A stretch of DNA of 64,000 nucleotides from positions 1,364,001 through 1,428,000 of the forward strand of contig NZ_PGTY01000001.1 of NCBI RefSeq assembly GCF_002797915.1, written 5' to 3'. Position numbers and translations under genes: made by a program. Position 1 is the first letter of the stretch; every line of letters begins with the position of its first letter. Under the pieces are notes generated by a model. It made no database searches, had not been told where the DNA came from, and saw only the letters and a list, made by a program, of their open reading frames with translations. The stretch comes from Yoonia maricola. GTDB taxonomy: Bacteria; Pseudomonadota; Alphaproteobacteria; Rhodobacterales; Rhodobacteraceae. Shown here in pieces: positions 46,171 to 55,379 of this stretch.

Positions 46171-48242
46171 GTCCGTTTCTCCGTGATGTCGATGGTGCCG
46201 TCTGGGCGGGCGATAGCGCTGCGGCTGCTTGGCACGACGATTGTGGTCTCATCCTCGGTGATCAAGGCGGGGCCTACGACGGTATCCCCGGAGGTCAAGT
46301 TGTTGCGCAAAACTAGGGATGCATCAACTGCAACACCTGCGGCTGGATCAAAGAGCGCACGTTTGCCTTCTATCGCGCCTGCCTTCTCAGCTGGCGTTTC
46401 ACCCAACATTTCCGCCTTCGCCGCCTCAGTCGTCGCATTTACGGCCCAAACTGTGATCTCAATATCCATCCCCGCAACCGTTCGGCCAAAGAGCGTTGCA
46501 TAATCCGCCTCAAACAGCGCCTGGAATGTCGCAGCGTCAGGCTGCGCCGCCTGCGCTGCGGTCAGAGAAATCGGGATTTCCCAGCCCTGCCCGGTATAGC
46601 GCATATAAACCTTGTATTCGGCCCTGATCGGCGCTTGTGTATCGCAAGTCCGCACAAATCCCGTCGCTTCGGTCTCCAACTCGCTCAGCAGGTCCTGCAC
46701 GGTCTGGGGCTCAAAATCCGACAGCTTCATGTAAACACTGCGTGTCGCCTCAAAACTGAACGGAGCACGGAGAAACCCGATAGCAGAGCCAACGCCCGCG
46801 CCGGTGGGCACCAGAAGACGATCTATCCCCAACTTTTCGCACAATCGGGCCGCATGCAGTGGGGCCGCCCCACCAAAAGCGATCATTGTGTAACCAGCAA
46901 GGTCCTCGCCATTCTCGACCGCATGCACCCGTGCGGCATTTGCCATGTTCTCATCAACAACCTCGGCCAGTCCAAAGGCCGCCGTCTGCGCATCCATATC
47001 CAAAGGTGCACCCAGCGTCGTCAGCACCTTGCTCGAAGCCTCGCTGTCCAACTTGATCGACCCACCTGCGAAGTTATCCGGGTCCAGTTTGCCCAACGTC
47101 AAGTCGGCATCCGTCACCGCAGGCCGTTCACCGCCACGGCCATAGCAGGCGGGCCCCGGCTCTGACCCCGCACTTTCCGGCCCAACGCGGATCTGGCGCA
47201 TCGCGTCTACATGCGCAAGGCTGCCGCCCCCTGCCCCGATCTCAACCATATCAATGACAGGGATTGAAATCGGCATGCCAGATCCTTTTTTGAAACGATA
47301 TGTGCGCGCCACCTCAAACACCCGCGCAGTCTTGGGCGTTTGGTTCTTGATCAGACAAATCTTGGCGGTTGTGCCACCCATGTCGAAAGACAGCACTTTG
47401 TTCAGACCATATCGTGCCGCGATATTGGCGGCGAATACAGCGCCCCCAGCGGGACCGGATTCGACCAGTCGGACAGGGAAATCAGCCGCACTTTCAAGGC
47501 TGATAATCCCACCACCCGAATGCATCAGAAAGATCGGGCAGGCAGCACCCTCATCCGCGAGCCGCCCCTCAAGACGGCCCAGATAGGATTTCATCAGCGG
47601 CTTGATATACGCATTCGCAACAGTCGTATTAAACCGTTCATACTCACGCATCTGCGGCGATACTTCGGACGAAAGCGAAATCATCACACCGGGCAGTTTT
47701 TCGGCCAGCGCATCGCGGATCATCTGTTCGTGGCCGTCGTTCAGATAGGCGTGGATCAAGCCAATTGCGATACTCTCAAACCCGTAAGAGACAATCTGAT
47801 CAGCCAACGCCGCAACATCCGCCCGGTCCAGCGCAACCAACACATTGCCCTGCGCATCCACCCGCTCCTTAAGCGTAAACCGATGCTGACGGGGCAAGAG
47901 AGGCTCGGGCAATTGCAGATTCAGGTCGTACTGCTCAAACCGGCTTTCGGTGCGCATCTCGATGACATCGCGAAAGCCTTCAGTTGTAATTAGCGCGGTC
48001 TTTGCCCCGCGCCGTTCGATCAAGGCATTGGTTGCCAGCGTCGTCCCGTGAATAATCTGCTGAATTTGAACAGGCGCGATCCCTGCCTTGGCGCAAACCT
48101 GATGCATGCCATCTATGATTGCATCCTCTGGCGCGGCATAGGTCGTCAGAACCTTGGCCGAATACTGGTTCTTGTCAATTTCGAGCACAACGTCCGTGAA
48201 GGTGCCGCCAATATCAACGCCCATCCGAATATGGTTTTGCAT
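46167..48242 (-). CDS. hyuA: Hydantoinase A / oxoprolinase family subunit
   Basis: A 691-residue ASKHA-type ATPase subunit. N-terminal ATP-binding region MGVDIGGTFTDVVLEID, then GTTLATNALIERRGAKTAL, the domain boundary MHSGGGIISLESAADFPVRLVESGPAGG (split by phosphate loops) and VLSFDMGGTTAKICLI. It phosphorylates or activates a cyclic amide for ring opening with HyuB. First gene of the five-gene operon. The leader of 84 bp is AT-rich and lies just after the LysR gene. Confidence 0.92.
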   Translation of the reverse strand: MQNHIRMGVDIGGTFTDVVLEIDKNQYSAKVLTTYAAPEDAIIDGMHQVCAKAGIAPVQIQQIIHGTTLATNALIERRGAKTALITTEGFRDVIEMRTESRFEQYDLNLQLPEPLLPRQHRFTLKERVDAQGNVLVALDRADVAALADQIVSYGFESIAIGLIHAYLNDGHEQMIRDALAEKLPGVMISLSSEVSPQMREYERFNTTVANAYIKPLMKSYLGRLEGRLADEGAACPIFLMHSGGGIISLESAADFPVRLVESGPAGGAVFAANIAARYGLNKVLSFDMGGTTAKICLIKNQTPKTARVFEVARTYRFKKGSGMPISIPVIDMVEIGAGGGSLAHVDAMRQIRVGPESAGSEPGPACYGRGGERPAVTDADLTLGKLDPDNFAGGSIKLDSEASSKVLTTLGAPLDMDAQTAAFGLAEVVDENMANAARVHAVENGEDLAGYTMIAFGGAAPLHAARLCEKLGIDRLLVPTGAGVGSAIGFLRAPFSFEATRSVYMKLSDFEPQTVQDLLSELETEATGFVRTCDTQAPIRAEYKVYMRYTGQGWEIPISLTAAQAAQPDAATFQALFEADYATLFGRTVAGMDIEITVWAVNATTEAAKAEMLGETPAEKAGAIEGKRALFDPAAGVAVDASLVLRNNLTSGDTVVGPALITEDETTIVVPSSRSAIARPDGTIDITEKRT

Positions 48243-48326
48243 TCCGCTGTCCTCTGATTACGAAGCAAAAGCTAACGCGGCAACTTGATCAATTCCAATT
48301 GTTTAAAATGATATAAACGATAACTT
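48243..48326. promoter_or_regulatory. AT-rich presumed promoter of the hyu operon
   Basis: The 84 bases between LysR stop and hyuA start are clearly AT-richer than neighbours. They contain TTGATCAA-type and GTTTA-N8-TAAAC dyads (48300-48317) suited to LysR-type binding (T-N11-A). No promoter can be fixed exactly. Confidence 0.45.
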
Positions 48327-49226
48327 TTATTGATCTTTGGCGACCTGCACAGCGATCATGGCTGCTTCTGCCACAAAGCGTTGTGCGCGCTCTTCATCAT
48401 AGCGCGCAAAGAAATGCAGCGGCTCCGGCGTCCAGTCATACGCCAGTTTCACCAACGACCCGGACGCAATGTCTTGGGCAACCATCGCGGCGGGCAGAAC
48501 AGCAATGCCCATGCCATCAATCGTCATTGTCTGACACGCGGCCAGATTGGTCGATGGCACAAGGCGCGGTGTCAAATCACGGCGCGCACCAAAATGTGCT
48601 GCTACCTCTTCATAAAGCCGGGTGTCGCGGGCATGGGTCAGGATCGGTTGCGCCGCCAGCGTTTCAATGGTCTGCGACGCGGCAAGGCCAAGGTCAGGGG
48701 AGGCGATCCAAATCAGTTCGTACGGTCCGATATCGCGCTGCCCCGTGGCAAGACGACTGAAAGGTTCATTCTGCAAAGCAAGGTCAAGGCTACGTTCAGC
48801 CAAACCCTTTTCGAGGTTCACCGAAAAATCGACGGTCAGTTCAACGGTTAGTCGTGGATAGACCTCTTTCAAACGACGCAGATAGGCGCGCAACCACGTG
48901 TGGACGATCATCTCGGTCACCCCGAGGCGAAGCGTCCCCTCGATCAACGCCTTCTGGTCTGCAGCGACGATCAAGGCATCTGTCGCATCCAACACCCGGC
49001 GCGCATGAGCCAGCAACTCTTGCCCCTTGCCCGTCAATCGGACAGAGCCTGCATCCCGCGTCATCAACGTCGTGCCCAGCGCCTGTTCCAATCCGGCAAT
49101 CCGGGCCGAGATATTTGGCTGGGTGGTGTTCAAACGCTCGGCCGCGCGCCGAAAGCTTTGCAAATCAGCAACCCAGACAAAGGCTTCGAGTTGTTTGAGG
49201 TTCAGCCGCATGGAGGTCTTTCGCAT
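48327..49226 (-). CDS. LysR-type transcriptional regulator
   Basis: A 299-residue regulator. Winged helix at residues 9-68 (LKQLEAFVWVADLQSFRRAA, TTQPNISARIAGLEQALG), then the periplasmic-binding-like effector domain (GTLRLGVTEMIVHTWL onwards). It lies upstream of hyuA on the same strand, so it is a likely regulator of the operon; the effector is unknown. The start is ATG 49226, or ATG 49211 six codons into the protein (MRLNLKQLEAF). Confidence 0.92.
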   Translation of the reverse strand: MRKTSMRLNLKQLEAFVWVADLQSFRRAAERLNTTQPNISARIAGLEQALGTTLMTRDAGSVRLTGKGQELLAHARRVLDATDALIVAADQKALIEGTLRLGVTEMIVHTWLRAYLRRLKEVYPRLTVELTVDFSVNLEKGLAERSLDLALQNEPFSRLATGQRDIGPYELIWIASPDLGLAASQTIETLAAQPILTHARDTRLYEEVAAHFGARRDLTPRLVPSTNLAACQTMTIDGMGIAVLPAAMVAQDIASGSLVKLAYDWTPEPLHFFARYDEERAQRFVAEAAMIAVQVAKDQ

Positions 49227-49467
49227 CAGATATTCCCAATATGCATAGGGTCAATCCAGTCAAAGGAACAGCTGCCAGATGATCGAACGCCAGAAAGTAC
49301 GACTTCTTCGTTGATCACAACACCACGTAGTACAGTATCGCATTATACGGGGATGACACGTGAGCAGACGTAAGTTTCTTGCCCTCTAGGGTATGGCACG
49401 CTGCAAGCGGGGGCCATCACGTTTCACACAGTCGAAATGGGCTGATCCTGAAGGTCGGACCGTTTGG

Positions 49468-52400
49468 TTAATGAAAATCACGCGACTTTGGGATTATGCG
49501 CACATCACGCGGATGTCGCCCGCGTGGGTCGTTTGGGATTGATTTCCTAACCTCATCGGCATGGGCCAAAGATGGCTCCATCGGGTCATGCGACAACCGC
49601 TCTAGCGCGTCACTGCGATCAGTCAGTTGATTGGCGACTACATGGATCACGTCTTCGCTGCGCTGTAGCGTGCCGCGCACATCAATGACTCGGGCGCGCA
49701 TGATGACCTTGCGATAAGCCTCCATCACTTTAGGCCAGACCACCAAATTGGCCACCCCGGTTTCATCCTCGACCGTGATGAAACATACACCCTTGGCGCT
49801 GCCGGGGCGCTGGCGGATCAGGACTATGCCGGCCAGTTTGATGGATTGGCCATTGCGCAACTGATCCAACATGCGGGTTGGGGTATAGCCCTGCTTGTCC
49901 ATACTGCGCCGTAAGAACGACATCGGATGCGCCTTCAAAGACAGCCGCGTGGTCTGATAATCCGCCACCACATGCTCGCAGACAGGCATCAGTGGCAAGT
50001 CGAACCGCACCTCTGCCCCTTCATCCTTCTCTTCCGCAAAAAGCGGCAAATCCGGTGCGTCCCGCAACGCACGTGAATCCCAAAGCGCCTGTCTGCGATC
50101 CAACGCCATCGAGCGCACAGCATCGGCGGCGGCCAGCTTGCGCATGGTGTTTGCATCCAGCTTTGCGCGCTCTTTTAGATCTGCAAGGCTGACAAAGGGC
50201 TGCGCACGCGCATCCATCATCCGCTGCGCCATATCCTGACGCATACCATCAATTTGACGCAGACCAAGGCGCACAGCGAATTGACCAGGGGCAATCGGTT
50301 CCAGCGTATTGTCCCAGTCGCTATAGTTCACATCCGGCGCACGCACGATTTTGCCATGCTCACGCGCATCCCGTACGATCTGGGCCGGGGCATAAAACCC
50401 CATCGGTTGTGAATTCAGCAAAGCGACGCAGAACACATCCGGGTAGTGGCATTTAATCCAGCTGGAAACATAGACCAGATGGGCGAAACTGGCCGCATGG
50501 CTTTCAGGAAAACCATAATCACCAAACCCCTTAATCTGGTTGAAACAGCGACTGGCAAACTCTGGATCATAGCCACGCTTTATCATGCGACCAACCATCT
50601 TTTCCTCCAGCGCGCCAATCGTGCCCCGCGACCGAAAAGTCGCCATGGCCTTGCGCAGTTGGTTGGCCTCATCGGGTGAAAACTCTGCCGCAACCATCGC
50701 GACTTTCATCGCCTGTTCTTGAAAAATCGGCACACCCTTGGTGCGCTGCAGAACCTTGCGTAGCTCATCAGGGTCATGCTCTGACCCCGGTGAGGGGTAG
50801 TCTTCAGGCTCTTGTCCGTTGCGCCTGCGCAAATACGGATGCACCATATCACCCTGGATCGGGCCAGGGCGGACGATGGCAACCTGGATTACCAGATCAT
50901 AAAATTCGCGCGGTTTCAGACGGGGCAACATGTTCATCTGCGCGCGGCTTTCGACCTGAAACACGCCAAGGCTATCGCCTTTGCACAGCATGTCATAGGT
51001 GGGCTTATCCCCCTCTTTGATGCTGGCGAGTGTCAGTTTTTCCCCATAATGCGCCTCAATCAGGTCGAACGCCTTGCGGATGCAAGTCAGCATCCCTAAG
51101 GCAAGCACATCAACCTTCAGAATGCGCAGTTCATCAATATCGTCCTTGTCCCATTCGATAAAACTGCGGTCTGGCATCGCCCCATTGCCGATGGGCACAG
51201 TTTCCAGCAGAGGTTTTTCAGTCAGGATAAATCCACCCACATGCTGACCCAGATGGCGCGGCATCCCGATCATCTGATCAGCCAGCTTGATGGTGCGCGC
51301 CATCAGCGGGTCTTTCAGATCGATCCCCGCCTCTGCCGCTTCCTTGGCGCCGACCTCGCGGCCCCAAGACCCCCAGATGGTTTTGGCCAAAGATGCCGTT
51401 ATATCCTCGGATAGTCCCATCACCTTGCCCACCTCACGCACCGCCATACGCGGGCGGTAATGGATCACGGTGGCACAAAGGGCGGCCCGGTCGCGCCCAT
51501 ACTTGTCATATATGTGCTGGATCACTTCTTCGCGCCGTTCATGTTCGAAATCGACGTCGATATCGGGGGGTTCTTTACGTTCCTCGCTGATAAATCGTTC
51601 AAACAACAAGTCGTTTTTATCGGGATCAACGGCAGTGATGCCCAGCACATAGCAGACGGCAGAGTTCGCAGCCGAGCCCCGCCCCTGACAGAGAATCGGC
51701 GGGTCGCATTCATAGCGAGCGAAGTTTACAACCTGCTGGATCGTCAGGAAGTACTGCGCGATATCGAGTTTCGCGATCAGGGCCAATTCCTTGCGCAGCG
51801 TCCCTTTTAACGTCTCCGGCACGCCATCAGGATAGCGATTTGCGGCCCCCTGCCATGTCAGATCTTCAAGGTAGCCTTGCGGCGTGCGCCCTTCAGGGAC
51901 GGTTTCTTTGGGGTACTCATAAGCCAATTCTGTCAACTTGAATGCGCAAGCATCCGCGACATCGCGTGTCGCCTTGATGGCGTGCGGCCATTCGGCAAAG
52001 AGCCGTTGCATCTGAGCGGGCGATTTCAAATGCCGTTCCGCATTGGCATTTAAAAGATAGCCAGCCTTGTGGATCGTGGTTTTGTGCAGAATGCAGGTCA
52101 TCACATCCTGTAAAGGCCGCCGTTCGGGGGCGTGATAATGCACATCATTGGTCGCCAGAATGGACAGGCCATTTGCCTTGGCCAGCGCGTCAAGCTGGTT
52201 GATCCGCGCCCGGTCATCACCACGATAAAGGTAACTGGCCGCGATGTGCTTCAGCGTTGGCAATGCACGTTTCAGACGGCGCAAGCCAGCGTTGAAATGA
52301 GCAGTATCTGCCCCCGGCAACGCAATAAGCTGCACGCCTGCGCTATGCTTTGCCAGATCATCCAACGTAATGTCGCACTGACCCTTGGCCTGCCATGCGC

Positions 52401-52785
52401 CATCGACATCATGCATCTTCCCTTTGGATAGCAAAGCAGTCAGCCGCCCGTAAGCCGCACGATCACGCGGATAGGCGAGGAACTCTTCACCCGTGACCAA
52501 CTGCAAACGGCAACCAATGACGGGCGTGATCTGTGCCTTCAGCGCTTCGGCATGAAGGCGCACCACGCCGGCCATAGTGTTCAAATCTGCGCAACCCAGT
52601 TTGTCGTATCCTAAGGCATTCGCGGTGGTCGCCAGATCAACCGCATCCGACGCGCCGCGCAGGAATGAAAAACAGGTCGTCACCCCAAGCTCTACAAAAT
52701 CCGCAGGCAGATTGCGCGTGAACCCATCATCCTCAATCGTGCGGCGGGGGCGTTGATTGTCCATCTCAGGCATGGGCACCGCCAT
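49468..52785 (-). CDS. dnaE2: Error-prone DNA polymerase DnaE2 (ImuC)
   Basis: A 1105-residue C-family polymerase, the catalytic member of the ImuA-ImuB-DnaE2 mutasome for translesion synthesis after DNA damage. PHP domain at the N-terminus (ELGVTTCFSFLRGASDAVDL), polymerase palm with the acidic site PPDIDVDFEHERREEVI, finger and thumb with DKYGRDRAALCATVI, and an OB-fold at the end (IKLAGIVLIRQRPGSAKG). The start is ATG 52785, with GAAGGGG from repeat copy 5 as ribosome binding site. The beta-clamp contact comes from ImuB. Confidence 0.96.
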   Translation of the reverse strand: MAVPMPEMDNQRPRRTIEDDGFTRNLPADFVELGVTTCFSFLRGASDAVDLATTANALGYDKLGCADLNTMAGVVRLHAEALKAQITPVIGCRLQLVTGEEFLAYPRDRAAYGRLTALLSKGKMHDVDGAWQAKGQCDITLDDLAKHSAGVQLIALPGADTAHFNAGLRRLKRALPTLKHIAASYLYRGDDRARINQLDALAKANGLSILATNDVHYHAPERRPLQDVMTCILHKTTIHKAGYLLNANAERHLKSPAQMQRLFAEWPHAIKATRDVADACAFKLTELAYEYPKETVPEGRTPQGYLEDLTWQGAANRYPDGVPETLKGTLRKELALIAKLDIAQYFLTIQQVVNFARYECDPPILCQGRGSAANSAVCYVLGITAVDPDKNDLLFERFISEERKEPPDIDVDFEHERREEVIQHIYDKYGRDRAALCATVIHYRPRMAVREVGKVMGLSEDITASLAKTIWGSWGREVGAKEAAEAGIDLKDPLMARTIKLADQMIGMPRHLGQHVGGFILTEKPLLETVPIGNGAMPDRSFIEWDKDDIDELRILKVDVLALGMLTCIRKAFDLIEAHYGEKLTLASIKEGDKPTYDMLCKGDSLGVFQVESRAQMNMLPRLKPREFYDLVIQVAIVRPGPIQGDMVHPYLRRRNGQEPEDYPSPGSEHDPDELRKVLQRTKGVPIFQEQAMKVAMVAAEFSPDEANQLRKAMATFRSRGTIGALEEKMVGRMIKRGYDPEFASRCFNQIKGFGDYGFPESHAASFAHLVYVSSWIKCHYPDVFCVALLNSQPMGFYAPAQIVRDAREHGKIVRAPDVNYSDWDNTLEPIAPGQFAVRLGLRQIDGMRQDMAQRMMDARAQPFVSLADLKERAKLDANTMRKLAAADAVRSMALDRRQALWDSRALRDAPDLPLFAEEKDEGAEVRFDLPLMPVCEHVVADYQTTRLSLKAHPMSFLRRSMDKQGYTPTRMLDQLRNGQSIKLAGIVLIRQRPGSAKGVCFITVEDETGVANLVVWPKVMEAYRKVIMRARVIDVRGTLQRSEDVIHVVANQLTDRSDALERLSHDPMEPSLAHADEVRKSIPNDPRGRHPRDVRIIPKSRDFH

Positions 52786-52792
52786 CTTGCCC

Positions 52793-52825
52793 CTTCATCT
52801 TGGCCCAAAAACTCCCGCCGGAGGC
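52793..52825 (-). repeat. 33-bp intergenic repeat, copy 5
   Basis: Exact consensus copy between imuB and dnaE2, in the direction of both genes. Its AAGATGAAG end runs into GGGGCAAG-ATG, so the dnaE2 ribosome binding site overlaps the repeat end. Confidence 0.95.
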
Positions 52826-52860
52826 ATCCTGATGTCGCCACATGCGCCAACCCCAGATCA

Positions 52861-54393
52861 TCACGCGAACATCCCATGCACAAACCAGCGCGGATCGCCG
52901 CCGCGCCCATCTTCATGCAGACCTTCACGGTACAGCCACAGTCGCAGCCCTGTCTGATCCTCTACTTTAAAATAATCACGCAACCGGGTACCCGGACGGT
53001 CTTTCCACCACTCAGGTGCAATCCGCTCTGGCCCGGCATAGCGGGCAACCCGGTGCGTTTGTCTACGCCAGATGAATTGCGCAGGCGGGCCTTCTGGGAC
53101 AGCATAAAGCACGCGCACTTCCTCAGGATGATCAAGCAAACGCAAAGGACGCTCCTTGGCCAAGACCGCACCTTCATCGGGGCGCCCCGCCAAAGCTGCA
53201 ATCTGCATCTCTGCCCGCTCCGGCACATGGCTCTGACGCAGCACCGGGCGAGTGACAGAGCGCGGGCCGAACTTTGCATTCAGCCGGTCAATCAGCAGGG
53301 TCAGATGCAGATCATCATCCGATCCGCCATCCAGACGGGTCTGTTCATCCTGCATCTCTTCAATCGCTCCGGCAGCAAGGGTGATCAGATCGAAGCCAAA
53401 GCCAGGGTCAATCCGCTCTACCTTATCCCGGAACAAACTATGCAAATGGCCCGCATCACGGGTGCTGGCCGAAGTAGCAACATCCACATAACTGACATCG
53501 CCATCCGTCTTGTAAACCGTCAAATGCAGGCGGCGGCAGCCCAAGCCCGCCTGCTTGAGCTGGTCACAAAGATCCTCACACAGCTCCGGCAAATAAGGGG
53601 TCGGATCAAAGATCGGCTCGGCCAGCCGCGCCTGCGCACGGATCACCGGCTTGGCATCCACGCTTGAAACAGGCTCTGCCAGCTTGCCCATCGCCTGATC
53701 CAGCCGCATCAACGGATTAGCTTGCAACTCGGCTTTCACAAAGCGGCGGGTCAGCGACAGGCGGGGCACATCCATGACCGCACCAATGGTCTTTAGCCCC
53801 AAGCGGCGTAACAAAAGTAGTGTCGGATCATCCAACCGTAGCCCGGCCACGGGCAAAGAACCCAGCTTGAAATACGCTTCATCCGGACCACAAACCGAGC
53901 GCACCGGCCCAAACCGTGCCAAGGCCCAAGCCGCCCCCCAAGTGGGCGCCACTGCCAAACGCGCGGTCAGCCCCAGCAAAGACAGTTGGGTTTCCATCTC
54001 CACCAGCATCGCAGCCTCACCACCCCAAAGGTGATCGGCCCCGGTCGTATCCAAAATCAGACCATCATCACCATCGCGCGCGGTCCAAGGGCACCAGCGA
54101 CGCGCCCAAAGCACCAAACGATCAAGCGCCGCATGATCGCCCGCCTCATCGGCATATTCCACCTGCAACTCGGGGCAAATCGCACGCATATCCACCACGC
54201 GCGACCCCGGCAGAATACCTTCAATCCGGGCGGTGCGATTAGCGGCATGAATAACCGGCCCATGCTGCCCCTCGCGGGCCAGCACCACAGGCACATCATC
54301 CGGCGGCGCGTTCCCGCAGCGCGCCATCACGCGGCTCCACCGCTCGATCGCGAGCTGAGGGAGCGAGATGGACACGATCCGCCGCCCTGTCAT
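52861..54393 (-). CDS. imuB: DNA polymerase Y-family-like protein ImuB
   Basis: A 510-residue inactive Y-family polymerase that scaffolds the mutasome. It starts MTGRRIVSISLPQLAIERW; the catalytic acidic residues of true Y polymerases are not kept. It has RDAGHLHSLFRDKVERID and ends with a basic C-terminal part (PEWWKDRPGTRLRDYFKVED) typical of ImuB. ATG 54393 is chosen by the family start; the frame is open further up. It overlaps imuA by 98 nt in another frame. Confidence 0.93.
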   Translation of the reverse strand: MTGRRIVSISLPQLAIERWSRVMARCGNAPPDDVPVVLAREGQHGPVIHAANRTARIEGILPGSRVVDMRAICPELQVEYADEAGDHAALDRLVLWARRWCPWTARDGDDGLILDTTGADHLWGGEAAMLVEMETQLSLLGLTARLAVAPTWGAAWALARFGPVRSVCGPDEAYFKLGSLPVAGLRLDDPTLLLLRRLGLKTIGAVMDVPRLSLTRRFVKAELQANPLMRLDQAMGKLAEPVSSVDAKPVIRAQARLAEPIFDPTPYLPELCEDLCDQLKQAGLGCRRLHLTVYKTDGDVSYVDVATSASTRDAGHLHSLFRDKVERIDPGFGFDLITLAAGAIEEMQDEQTRLDGGSDDDLHLTLLIDRLNAKFGPRSVTRPVLRQSHVPERAEMQIAALAGRPDEGAVLAKERPLRLLDHPEEVRVLYAVPEGPPAQFIWRRQTHRVARYAGPERIAPEWWKDRPGTRLRDYFKVEDQTGLRLWLYREGLHEDGRGGDPRWFVHGMFA

Positions 54394-54973
54394 AGGTCGC
54401 CACCCATTGCCCCGGCTTGGACCGACGCGAGCGAAACAGATCGAGCGCCCAGCGTGGCGACCCAGGCGCCTGCGCGTCGTGCGGATGCGGCGCAGACAGC
54501 AGGCTGGCAATCCGCCAGCGATCGCGCGCGGCGCTCAAATCGGGGCTGGCGGCACGACGGATCAGCCAGCAGGCGACATTCGCGGCTTCCGCGCGCAAGG
54601 CCAAGCGCTTGGTGGCCGTAAAATCCAAACTGGGAGGATCGCCCCAAACCTCGCCAATCACTGCACCCAAAGCACGACATCGCAAACCATCCTCCATCGC
54701 CCAAAGCACATCGGCGGCACGCGACAGATCGACTATGATCACAGGCCGATCCACACCAATCCCCACCAACGCAGGGCGCCCGGCCTCCTTGCGCGACAGG
54801 CGGTCTTGCACCCAAAGGATCGGCGCATTGGTACGAGGCAAACGAGACAGGACAAAACCCACAGCGCTGGCGTCTGTGGGATGGGCTGGAAAGACCTCTG
54901 ACAGGGTATGGGGCATTGTAGCAGGGCGCACGCCCTGCCCGGCCAAAGTTTTGTGCATACGAAGCGAACTCAT
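54296..54973 (-). CDS. imuA: ImuA-like (SulA/RecA-related) mutasome protein
   Basis: A 225-residue RecA-like protein whose function is to help DnaE2 mutagenesis. ImuA-type parts: LSEVFPAHPTDASAVGFVLS, APILWVQDRLSRKEAGRPA, then the conserved helical CRALGAVIGEVWGDPPSLDF and WRIASLLSAPHPHDAQAPGSP. It lacks a normal P-loop. ATG 54973 is preferred; GTG 54982 is possible. The LexA box lies 27 bases upstream. Its last 98 nt overlap imuB. Confidence 0.85.
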   Translation of the reverse strand: MSSLRMHKTLAGQGVRPATMPHTLSEVFPAHPTDASAVGFVLSRLPRTNAPILWVQDRLSRKEAGRPALVGIGVDRPVIIVDLSRAADVLWAMEDGLRCRALGAVIGEVWGDPPSLDFTATKRLALRAEAANVACWLIRRAASPDLSAARDRWRIASLLSAPHPHDAQAPGSPRWALDLFRSRRSKPGQWVATYDRAADRVHLAPSARDRAVEPRDGALRERAAG

Positions 54974-54999
54974 ACACGACACACCGAATCCATTTTAAT

Positions 55000-55014
55000 G
55001 TTCACTATTTGTTC
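55000..55014. promoter_or_regulatory. LexA (SOS) box of imuA-imuB-dnaE2
   Basis: GTTC-ACTATTT-GTTC: exactly the alphaproteobacterial LexA consensus GTTC-N7-GTTC, 27 bases ahead of imuA, within an AT-rich promoter stretch (TTCTATATCATAT follows). Context and match together make this a confident call. Confidence 0.88.
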
Positions 55015-55147
55015 TATATCATATCTGCAATTTTCGCAATGTTCGGGACACGGCAGTGCAAGACCAAACGCAAACCCGGCCCGCAAAGCGCCATAGAGGA
55101 CAGTTTCCACTTGTGATCATAAGAAAATTCCTGATAGACGCATCAAC

Positions 55148-55237
55148 GGAGACGTGGCCGAGTGGTCGAAGGCGCTCCCCTGCTAAGGGAGTAACGGGGA
55201 AACTCGTTCGAGGGTTCGAATCCCTTCGTCTCCGCCA
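55148..55237 (+). tRNA. serX: tRNA-Ser (anticodon GCT)
   Basis: A 90-nt class II tRNA including encoded CCA. Acceptor stem GGAGACG pairs CGTCTCC, anticodon stem CTCCC/GGGAG encloses CTGCTAA with GCT at 55182-55184, a long variable arm (ACG...CGT) follows, and the T loop is TTCGAAT. It reads AGC and AGU codons. The 3' end is a common integration site; a broken integrase follows 142 bases later. The gene symbol is a placeholder in common use for serine tRNAs and not certain here. Confidence 0.96.
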
Positions 55238-55325
55238 TTTTCCTCAAATCTATCTTCACTTAACCATCTGATAGTAGGGCGGAATTCGGCGTTTTCGCGC
55301 TTATGGCGGCTCTTGGTCCGCTTGA

Positions 55326-55361
55326 TTTACTGCACATTTTGCTACACAATTTGCTGCACAA
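55326..55361. repeat. Three tandem 12-bp repeats upstream of the integrase
   Basis: TTTACTGCACAT, TTTGCTACACAA and TTTGCTGCACAA stand end to end (55326-55337, 55338-55349, 55350-55361), consensus TTTGCTGCACAA. They lie between the tRNA and the integrase start, where arm-type integrase sites or its own operators are expected. Confidence 0.8.
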
Positions 55362-55379
55362 ATGCGGAAGGTGTGCGCC

